From Peribacillus cavernae (GTDB taxonomy: Bacteria > Bacillota > Bacilli > Bacillales > DSM-1321), in the NCBI RefSeq assembly GCF_003989135.1, contig NZ_RYZZ01000020.1:1-64000 (forward strand): DNA of 64,000 nt, in the 5' to 3' direction. The position numbers were made by a program, and so were the translations under genes. Position 1 is the first letter of the stretch, and each line of letters begins with the position of its first letter. Of the stretch, positions 57,945-64,000 are shown one piece after another. Under the pieces are notes generated by a model. That model saw only the letters and a program-made list of their open reading frames with translations, was not told the DNA's origin and made no database searches.

Positions 57945-59426
57945 ATGAAGAAGGTTATTGTCAACATGTCGACAAGAGAGAAAAGATATGCGGTCACTGA
58001 TAATGGAAAATTGGTCAAGCTTGAAATGATGACGCCGAATCAGCAAAGTCTCGTCGGGAATATCTATCTAGGGAAAGTGACAAAGGTGCTGCCAGGCATG
58101 GATGCCGTATTCATCGATTTTGGCCAGGAAAAAAACGGCTTCCTGCATCGCGACCAGCTGCCATCCTATCAGCGTTCCAAACCGGATCCTTCTGCAACGA
58201 TCGGCAAGTTTGTCCGTCAGGGGGAAAAGCTGCTCGTGCAGGTGACCCGCGACGAAACCGGCACAAAGGGAGCGAAATTGACCGGATTAATTGAACTTTC
58301 GACGGAATACATCGTTTACATACACGGAATCGATTATGTAGGGGTTTCCAGGAAATTCGCGGATCCCCATTCACAGCGAAAATGGCGCACAGCCGCCTTC
58401 GAAAGCAAGCGGGCTGATGAAGGACTGATTATCCGGACATCGATGGAAACGCAGGATCTCGCGATGTTTCAAAAGCAGTTAAGTGCCTTGCGTGAACAAT
58501 ATGCTGAAATTCATAATAAGGCGGCCGCCTTAAAATCAACTGGACTGCTCTATGCCGAAGATACGTTTCTCGACAGTATCCAGCGAGAGATAAACGCAGA
58601 AGAAGCCGGAGAAGTAATCATCGACAATTTCGCGGGTTTTAAAGAGCTGGAAGAACGGTTATCCCTGCAGTCAGGCGCATGGAAAGCCGTTTACTATAAA
58701 GAAAAGCAAAATATCTTTTCCGGGGAAAAAGTCGAGCCGCAGCTGGAGCGGGCATTAAAAAAAATTGTCTGGCTTGACAATGGCGGCTATCTTATCATTG
58801 AAGAGACCGAAGCCCTCACCGTGATCGATGTGAATACTGGGAAATATACCGGAAAAGCTGAAAAAGAACAGACGATTTTCGAGACCAACCTTCAGGCTGC
58901 AAGCGCTGCTGCCAGTCAGATAAGGCTGCGAAATATCGGCGGGATGATCCTCATTGATTTTATTAATATGGAAGATACGGATCACAGACGAAAGATTATT
59001 GAAATATTGAAAGACGAAAGCCGCCGGGATGAAATGCGCAGCACAATCGTCGGTTTTACCGAACTGGGGATTCTTCAATTAACAAGGAAAAAAACCTCGC
59101 CGTCCTTGAGTGAAAAGGTTACAGAGGTATGTCCATGCTGCCGCGGTACTGGTAAAATAGAAAGTGCGGAAACGATTGCTTTCCGGCTGGAGCGCGAATT
59201 GATGGAACATAGGCATCAGGACGAGGAAGCAGTCTGGGTGGAGATAAGCGAAAAAGCAGCAAAAGCGCTGCTTGGTGATAGAGAAGCCTACCGACCCACC
59301 CTTGAAGCTAATCTCGGAATGAAATTATACATTACAAACCTGGAGGGCCTTCACAACAGCTATGTCATTAAAAGATTCGGAAGCATAGCGGGAATCGAAA
59401 TAGCGGTGAAGACGGCAGAGCGGTAA
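57945..59426 (+). CDS. rng: Ribonuclease G/E family protein
   Basis: A 493-residue endoribonuclease. An S1-like RNA-binding domain spans about residues 35-125 (NIYLGKVTKVLPGMDAVFIDFG). The DNase-I-like catalytic part has the two metal-binding aspartates in LTVIDVNTGKY and ILIDFINMED (about residues 300-345). A zinc-link cysteine motif is present as CPCCRGTG. Length matches RNase G rather than RNase E. B. subtilis 168 lacks this gene at this place; other Bacillaceae have it. ATG at 57945 follows AGAAGGG. Confidence 0.94.
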   Translation: MKKVIVNMSTREKRYAVTDNGKLVKLEMMTPNQQSLVGNIYLGKVTKVLPGMDAVFIDFGQEKNGFLHRDQLPSYQRSKPDPSATIGKFVRQGEKLLVQVTRDETGTKGAKLTGLIELSTEYIVYIHGIDYVGVSRKFADPHSQRKWRTAAFESKRADEGLIIRTSMETQDLAMFQKQLSALREQYAEIHNKAAALKSTGLLYAEDTFLDSIQREINAEEAGEVIIDNFAGFKELEERLSLQSGAWKAVYYKEKQNIFSGEKVEPQLERALKKIVWLDNGGYLIIEETEALTVIDVNTGKYTGKAEKEQTIFETNLQAASAAASQIRLRNIGGMILIDFINMEDTDHRRKIIEILKDESRRDEMRSTIVGFTELGILQLTRKKTSPSLSEKVTEVCPCCRGTGKIESAETIAFRLERELMEHRHQDEEAVWVEISEKAAKALLGDREAYRPTLEANLGMKLYITNLEGLHNSYVIKRFGSIAGIEIAVKTAER

Positions 59427-59455
59427 ACTGGATAACGGGTTTCAGGATAAACATA

Positions 59456-59485
59456 TTGACAGTATTTCTTGTTTTATGATAGTAT
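59456..59485 (+). promoter_or_regulatory. Promoter of the rplU-prp-rpmA operon
   Basis: TTGACA (59456-59461), an 18-nt spacer and TAGTAT (59480-59485). Confidence 0.7.
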
Positions 59486-59499
59486 TTTACTGTTATGTT

Positions 59500-59595
59500 T
59501 GTAGCACCCGTGCTACAACCGCACAGATCAGGCCTTAAAGCTTTGCCGACGCGCAGACGCCTGTGATTGGCGAGTCTGAGTTAATTAAGGAGGTG
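59500..59595 (+). ncRNA. L21 ribosomal protein leader
   Basis: The leader starts with a GTAGCA/TGCTAC hairpin, continues with ACAACCGCACAG, and ends with the long stem AGACGCC..GGCGAGTCT before the ribosome binding site of rplU. This is the layout of the Firmicute L21 leader, thought to be bound by L21 for autogenous control. Confidence 0.8.
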
Positions 59596-59601
59596 CAGAG
59601 T

Positions 59602-59910
59602 ATGTACGCAATTATCGAAACTGGCGGTAAGCAAGTGAAAGTAGCAGCAGGTGATGTGGTTTACGTGGAGAAGTTAGACGTAGAAGCAGGCGAAACTGTT
59701 ACATTTGACAAGGTTTTATTCGTTGGCGGTGAAGACGCGAAAGTAGGTTCTCCATTAGTGGCAGACGTTACTGTAACTGGTAAAGTCGAAAAACACGGAC
59801 GCCAAAAGAAAATCATCGTATTCAAATACAAAGCGAAGAAAAATAACCGTAAGAAACAAGGCCATCGCCAGCCATACACAAAAGTGGTCATTGATGCAAT
59901 CAATGCATAA
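59602..59910 (+). CDS. rplU: 50S ribosomal protein L21
   Basis: A 102-residue protein that binds 23S rRNA. It begins [23 protein letters not shown] and ends in the basic [20 protein letters not shown] segment. ATG at 59602 has AGGAGGTG upstream; an earlier in-frame start would run through the leader RNA. It is followed after 9 nt by prp. Confidence 0.98.
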   Translation: MYAIIETGGKQVKVAAGDVVYVEKLDVEAGETVTFDKVLFVGGEDAKVGSPLVADVTVTGKVEKHGRQKKIIVFKYKAKKNNRKKQGHRQPYTKVVIDAINA

Positions 59911-59919
59911 GGCTGAATT

Positions 59920-60255
59920 ATGATTAAAGTAATCATAGATTATGCTCCGCAGGAACGGATTGTTTCGTTCACCATAAGCGGACATGCTGATTTTGCTGAA
60001 AAAGGTTCAGATCTCGTTTGCGCAGGTGTATCCGCCATCTCATTCGGGGCTGTGAATGCCATGATGTCATTGACTGATGCAGCTCTTGAGATTGAGCAGG
60101 GCGGCGATGGCGGCTATCTCCGCTGTGCAATTCCGGAAGATATATCCGCGGAAGCACAGGAGAAGGTCCAACTGCTGTTAGCCGGCATGCTTATATCACT
60201 GCAAACGATTGAACTGGATTATGGAAAATACATTAAGATTACGCTAAATAAATAG
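59920..60255 (+). CDS. prp: Ribosomal-processing cysteine protease Prp (YsxB)
   Basis: A 111-residue cysteine protease that removes the N-terminal extension of L27. The catalytic His is in TISGHADFAEKG (about residue 22) and the Cys in DLVCAGVSAISFG (about residue 34). It lies between rplU and rpmA in all Firmicutes that make extended L27, and the L27 here does have the extension. Confidence 0.95.
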   Translation: MIKVIIDYAPQERIVSFTISGHADFAEKGSDLVCAGVSAISFGAVNAMMSLTDAALEIEQGGDGGYLRCAIPEDISAEAQEKVQLLLAGMLISLQTIELDYGKYIKITLNK

Positions 60256-60267
60256 GAGGTGGAACAT

Positions 60268-60558
60268 ATGTTAAGATTGGATCTTCAGTTCTTCGCTTCC
60301 AAAAAGGGAGTAGGTTCTACAAGAAACGGCCGTGACTCAATTTCCAAGCGTCTTGGCGCCAAGCGTGCCGATGGTCAATTGGTATCAGGCGGTTCTATCC
60401 TTTATCGCCAGCGCGGTACGAAAATCTATGCTGGTGAAAACGTAGGACGCGGCGGAGATGACACTTTATTCGCAAAAGTTGACGGCGTAGTACGTTTTGA
60501 ACGTCTCGGGCGTGACCGCAAGAAAGTAAGCGTATATCCAGTTGCACAAGAAGCATAA
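60268..60558 (+). CDS. rpmA: 50S ribosomal protein L27 (with cleavable N-terminal extension)
   Basis: A 96-residue protein. It begins [20 protein letters not shown]: the first nine residues are the Firmicute extension with the Prp cleavage motif LQFFA, and the mature protein starts at Ala or Ser. The exposed mature N-terminus reaches the peptidyl transferase centre. ATG at 60268 follows TAGGAGGTGG. A large hairpin terminator follows. Confidence 0.97.
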   Translation: MLRLDLQFFASKKGVGSTRNGRDSISKRLGAKRADGQLVSGGSILYRQRGTKIYAGENVGRGGDDTLFAKVDGVVRFERLGRDRKKVSVYPVAQEA

Positions 60559-60584
60559 TAGCATCTTTGAATAGAGGCTGGCTC

Positions 60585-60666
60585 AAAAAGGGTCTGACTC
60601 CTTCTATTGTACACAATATATCGCGTCAGCTATATATCGTGATGAAGGCGTCCGGCCCTTTTCTTG
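60585..60666 (+). terminator. Terminator of rplU-prp-rpmA
   Basis: AAAAGGG and CCCTTTT close a long hairpin with CCTTC/GAAGG and TCTGAC/GTCCGG inside and a T-rich end. The large loop has its own pairing, so the terminator is bulky but plausible. Confidence 0.65.
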
Positions 60667-60699
60667 TCTTTTAAAAGAAAGAAAGTATAACTTTTTCAA

Positions 60700-61258
60700 G
60701 GTGTACTGATGTCTAGCGCAAGCAGCCTAGCCCCGACGCACAGGGCGTGCTAGTGCCGACGAAGACATAAGGACGTGGCGGTTCTTAGTCGGCCTCGAGG
60801 TCATAAGCCAATCATCTGATAGGGAGAAAACCACTCCCCATACAGATGCTCGTCTTATGCTTGTCGGACTTGCGCAGGGATGCGCTGATGTCAACGTTCG
60901 CCACAGGACGTGGCGGCTTTTAGTCGACGTTCCTTTTTACAAGGCGCTTGCGCTTTTCTTATTGTTAGGGAGATTATAAAATTATTTTATGTGGATAATT
61001 TAATCTAGGTTATCTGCATCCAGCTCCAGCGCCTAGCCCCGACGCACAGGACGTGCTAGTGCCGACGAAGACATAAGGACGTGGCGGTTCTTAGTCGGCC
61101 TCGAGGTCATAAGCCAATCATCTGATAGGGAGAAAACCACTCCCCATACAGATGCTCGTCTTATGCTTGTCGGACAGGGATGCGCTGATGTCAACGTTCG
61201 CCACAGGACGTGGCGGCTTTTAGTCGACGTTCCTTTTTACAAGGCGCTTGCGCTTTTG
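60700..61258. repeat. Two tandem long copies of the GAAAAGCG intergenic repeat family
   Basis: Two units of about 240-260 bp (about 60700-60961 and 61020-61258) share long identical stretches, such as CGTGCTAGTGCCGACGAAGA, GGTCATAAGCCAATCATCTG and CGTTCGCCACAGGACGTGGC. The first has a 7-bp insert (TTGCGCA-like) absent in the second. Both end ACAAGGCGCTTGCGCTTTT. The orientation is opposite to the copies after clpX, valS and mreB. No ORF. Confidence 0.85.
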
Positions 61259-61425
61259 TTCGGAACCTGAAAACCATCAGAATTCTTCGCTCTGCCATCG
61301 TCCAAAGCATTCGCCAGCCCTAGCCGAATATTTTGGACGGCGGTTTTTCATGTAAGAATACCGGAGACCATATCAGCATTGCCAAAAAACATGATGGAGC
61401 ATTAAAAATTTGTAGGAGCTTGCAA

Positions 61426-61980
61426 ATGAGTAAAGATTGGAAAACAGTGGAGATTTTAAGCCACACAAGACATGATTGGCTGAATAGACTTCAATTGATC
61501 AAAGGCAATATCGAACTGGATAAAATAGACCGTGTTAAAGCAATCATTGACGAAATTATCATAGAAACCCAGCACGAATCGAGGCTTTCTAACCTGAATA
61601 TGCCCAATTTCGTAGAAACGCTTTTGACAGCAAACTGGCGCACATTGCCTTTGCGCATTGAGCTTGAAGTAGTAAGCCTTCAGCATGGCTGCCGCGATAT
61701 GGACGATTTCATGGCCTCGTGGATTGAAGACCTGTTTTTGGTTCTCAAAGAGTCGGTAGATGACTATGACGAGAATGTGCTGGCAGTTTCGATAGATGAA
61801 AATAAGGAACGAAAAATTCGGTTGTCCTTTGATTTGCAGGGTACGATAAAAAAAGAAACCATTTTGCGTGATTTTTTAATTAAGCCGCTAAATGAAAATA
61901 TGGCAGCGGCAGTCTGCAAGATCAGCAGCAACGAAACTTTATTCTACATTGAGATAGATTATGACGATATTAGTGATTAA
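61426..61980 (+). CDS. spo0B: Spo0B, sporulation phosphotransferase
   Basis: A 184-residue protein that passes phosphate from Spo0F to Spo0A in the sporulation phosphorelay. The phosphorylated histidine is in LSHTRHDWLNRLQLIKGN (about residue 16) of the N-terminal helical hairpin. The C-terminal part is a degenerate kinase-like ATPase domain without clear nucleotide motifs. ATG at 61426 follows TAGGAGC; the frame is open further upstream but without family similarity. Its place before obg is the B. subtilis order. Confidence 0.92.
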   Translation: MSKDWKTVEILSHTRHDWLNRLQLIKGNIELDKIDRVKAIIDEIIIETQHESRLSNLNMPNFVETLLTANWRTLPLRIELEVVSLQHGCRDMDDFMASWIEDLFLVLKESVDDYDENVLAVSIDENKERKIRLSFDLQGTIKKETILRDFLIKPLNENMAAAVCKISSNETLFYIEIDYDDISD

Positions 61981-62019
61981 TTCGTACAGCTTTAGAATAC
62001 ATACAGAGGAAGTGATTAC

Positions 62020-63309
62020 ATGTTTGTCGATCAGGTCAAAGTGTTTGTAAAAGGCGGAGACGGCGGAAATGGCATAGTTGCCTACCGCAGGGAAAAATAC
62101 GTGCCAAAAGGCGGCCCGGCTGGCGGAGACGGCGGTAACGGAGCCAACGTCATCCTTGAAGTCGAAGAAGGACTAAGGACGCTTATGGACTTCCGTTATC
62201 AGCGCCATTTTAAAGCGCCGCGCGGAGAGCATGGCATGTCCAAAAACCAGCATGGGAAAAATTCAGCTGACATGGTGGTCAAGGTTCCGCCTGGTACGGT
62301 TGTCATTGACGATGATACGAAAGAAGTGCTCGCTGATTTAGTAGAGCATGGGCAGCGCGCCGTCATTGCAAAAGGCGGCAGGGGCGGAAGAGGGAATTCC
62401 CGCTTCGCCACGGCGGCAAATCCCGCTCCTGAGATTGCTGAAAATGGTGAACCCGGGCAGGAGCGTAATATCGTACTTGAATTGAAGGTATTGGCGGATG
62501 TTGGTCTTGTCGGCTTTCCAAGTGTCGGAAAATCGACGCTTTTATCTGTCGTGTCTGCAGCGAAGCCGAAAATTGCTGAATATCATTTTACAACGATCGT
62601 TCCTAATCTTGGTGTGGTTGAAACGGAAGACGGACGCAGCTTTGTTATGGCCGACTTGCCGGGATTGATTGAAGGGGCTTCAGAAGGCATCGGGCTCGGC
62701 CATCAGTTTTTGCGCCATATTGAAAGGACGCGTGTCATTGTCCATGTAGTCGATATGTCAAGTTTGGAAGGCCGAGATCCGTATGAGGATTACCTGACGA
62801 TCAATAATGAGCTTAAGGAATATAATTTACGGCTGACCGAACGCCCGCAGATCATTGTCGCCAATAAAATGGACATGCCTGATGCGGAAGCGAACCTAGA
62901 AGTCTTTAAGGGAAAAATGACGGGGGACTATCCGGTATTCTCCATTTCAGCAGTTACCAGGGAAGGGATTCGCGACCTGTTATATACAATTGCTGATAAG
63001 ATTGAGGAAACCCCTGAATTTCCACTGGAGCATCAGGAAGAGGAAACAGGCGTCCATCGTGTCCTTTATAAACATGAATCATCCAGGGACGAATTCGCGA
63101 TTACCCGCGATCCTGATGGCAGCTTTGTCGTTTCCGGATTTAAGGTGGAAAGATTGTTCAAGATGACCGATTTCACCCGTGAAGAGTCGGTGCGCCGCTT
63201 TGCAAGACAGCTTCGTTCCTTCGGTGTCGATGATGTGTTGAGAGAAAAAGGAGCAAAAGACGGTGACACGGTAAGGCTCCTTGAATATGAATTCGAATTT
63301 GTAGAATGA
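62020..63309 (+). CDS. obg: Obg/CgtA GTPase
   Basis: A 429-residue essential-type GTPase of ribosome assembly, also linked to stress and sporulation. The glycine-rich Obg domain spans about residues 1-158 ([20 protein letters not shown]). The G domain has [13 protein letters not shown], the switch [20 protein letters not shown] and NKMD. A C-terminal OCT domain follows from about 350 ([17 protein letters not shown]). Start follows AGAGGAAG. Confidence 0.97.
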   Translation: MFVDQVKVFVKGGDGGNGIVAYRREKYVPKGGPAGGDGGNGANVILEVEEGLRTLMDFRYQRHFKAPRGEHGMSKNQHGKNSADMVVKVPPGTVVIDDDTKEVLADLVEHGQRAVIAKGGRGGRGNSRFATAANPAPEIAENGEPGQERNIVLELKVLADVGLVGFPSVGKSTLLSVVSAAKPKIAEYHFTTIVPNLGVVETEDGRSFVMADLPGLIEGASEGIGLGHQFLRHIERTRVIVHVVDMSSLEGRDPYEDYLTINNELKEYNLRLTERPQIIVANKMDMPDAEANLEVFKGKMTGDYPVFSISAVTREGIRDLLYTIADKIEETPEFPLEHQEEETGVHRVLYKHESSRDEFAITRDPDGSFVVSGFKVERLFKMTDFTREESVRRFARQLRSFGVDDVLREKGAKDGDTVRLLEYEFEFVE

Positions 63310-63404
63310 TTATTATTGCAGCTGGGGAAGGGAAAGCCGCATTCTCTTCTCGGGCTGTTTGGATACTATCGCTCTGTTAGAGCTGGCAAAGAGGTGCATG
63401 GATA

Positions 63405-63854
63405 TTGAACAAGACCGATAAGAAATTTTATTTGGTTCGTGAAGATGTCCTCCCTGAAGCAATGCAAAAAACGCTGGATGCAAAAGAGCTGATTGAACGG
63501 GGGAAAGCAGAGTCGGTTTGGGAAGCTGTCCAAAGAGTGGATTTAAGCAGAAGCGCATTCTACAAATACAGGGACACAGTCTTCCCATTTCACACGGTAG
63601 TTAAAGAAAAGCTGATTACTTTGTTCTTTTATCTTGAAGACCGCTCCGGTACGTTATCACAGCTTTTGAGCACTGTAGCATCATCTGGTTGCAATATCAT
63701 GACCATCCACCAGACGATTCCGCTGCAGGGGAGGGCGAACGTAACACTGTCGCTGAATACAAGCGGGATTACCATGGAAATAGAGGAGCTGTTATCGAGA
63801 TTTAGAAAGATGGAATTTGTGGAAAAAGTGGAAGTGCTGGGTTCAGGAGCTTAA
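63405..63854 (+). CDS. pheB: PheB, ACT-domain protein (UPF0735)
   Basis: A 149-residue protein. The N-terminal part resembles a small helix-turn-helix ([23 protein letters not shown]). The C-terminal ACT domain begins about residue 70 ([21 protein letters not shown]) and could bind an aromatic amino acid. In B. subtilis it precedes pheA (prephenate dehydratase), which should lie just beyond this window. The TTG at 63405 follows GAGGTG at 8 nt. Its exact role is not established. Confidence 0.93.
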   Translation: MNKTDKKFYLVREDVLPEAMQKTLDAKELIERGKAESVWEAVQRVDLSRSAFYKYRDTVFPFHTVVKEKLITLFFYLEDRSGTLSQLLSTVASSGCNIMTIHQTIPLQGRANVTLSLNTSGITMEIEELLSRFRKMEFVEKVEVLGSGA

Positions 63855-63866
63855 TATTTGGAGGAT

Positions 63867-63893
63867 GCCGTATATTATTTTGTACGGCTTTTA
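63867..63893 (+). terminator. Possible terminator after pheB
   Basis: GCCGTA pairs with TACGGC and is followed by TTTT. The stem is short and the T run is brief, so it may be weak. From 63894 to the window end I see only the run-up to the next gene. Confidence 0.5.
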
Positions 63894-64000
63894 AAATGGG
63901 TAAAAAGAGGAATGCCAGTTTTCAAGCCTGACTATTGTAATAAATCCGAAAATGGCATAAGATAGATAGTAAATTTTCTTAAAAAAGAGGGAGTACAGAA

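Overview
The window is a chromosomal segment of an endospore-forming member of the Bacillaceae (Bacillus sensu lato). This rests on gene order. From ilvB to pheB the genes follow the order I know from Bacillus subtilis: ilvBNC-leuABCD, ysoA, tig, clpX, lonB, lonA, ysxC, hemAXCDBL, spoVID, ysxE, valS, folC, comC, spoIIB, maf, radC, mreBCD, minCD, spoIVFAB, rplU-ysxB-rpmA, spo0B, obg, pheB. It also rests on four sporulation loci (spoVID, spoIIB, spoIVFAB, spo0B), T-box leaders and AGGAGG-type ribosome binding sites. I cannot assign a species.

Layout. 1-1860: decayed DNA with a broken ORF, one intact tRNA-Arg(TCT), a triplicated 202-bp repeat and a degenerate second tRNA-Arg. 1865-5275: a bioY-acyl-CoA ligase-thiolase operon, equivalent to B. 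subtilis yhfU-yhfT-yhfS but placed here next to ilv-leu. 5384-14219: the ilv-leu operon behind a Leu T-box. Upstream of the T-box lies a 21-codon remnant of a branched-chain aminotransferase gene, and there is an intrinsic terminator between leuB and leuC. 14415-23984: protein quality control (ysoA, tig, clpX, lonB, lonA) and the ribosome GTPase ysxC. 24212-30555: the tetrapyrrole operon hemAXCDBL. 30862-37373: spore coat assembly (spoVID, ysxE) and valS behind a Val T-box. 37430-41265: a 20-nt-period repeat array, a divergent pair of ATP-grasp ligases, folC and a second kind of short-period array.

41450-47500 holds a membrane diguanylate cyclase followed by a decayed type IV pilus locus: the pilC C-terminus, intact comC/pilD, pilM and pilN fragments and a broken pilO with a LysM tail. 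spoIIB follows. 47737-51602 holds maf and radC; radC is split by a 2.54-kb group II intron inserted inside its JAMM metal-binding motif. 51753-56168 holds mreBCD-minCD. 56265-63893 holds spoIVFAB, rng, rplU-prp-rpmA, spo0B, obg and pheB.

Together the genes cover branched-chain amino-acid supply, heme synthesis, proteolysis, cell shape and division, and sporulation control. Two kinds of intergenic DNA are not explained by the genes. One is arrays of short motifs repeating every 20-21 nt, at three places and in two motif types. The other is a family of about 120-270-bp partly palindromic repeats found at six or more intergenic sites.
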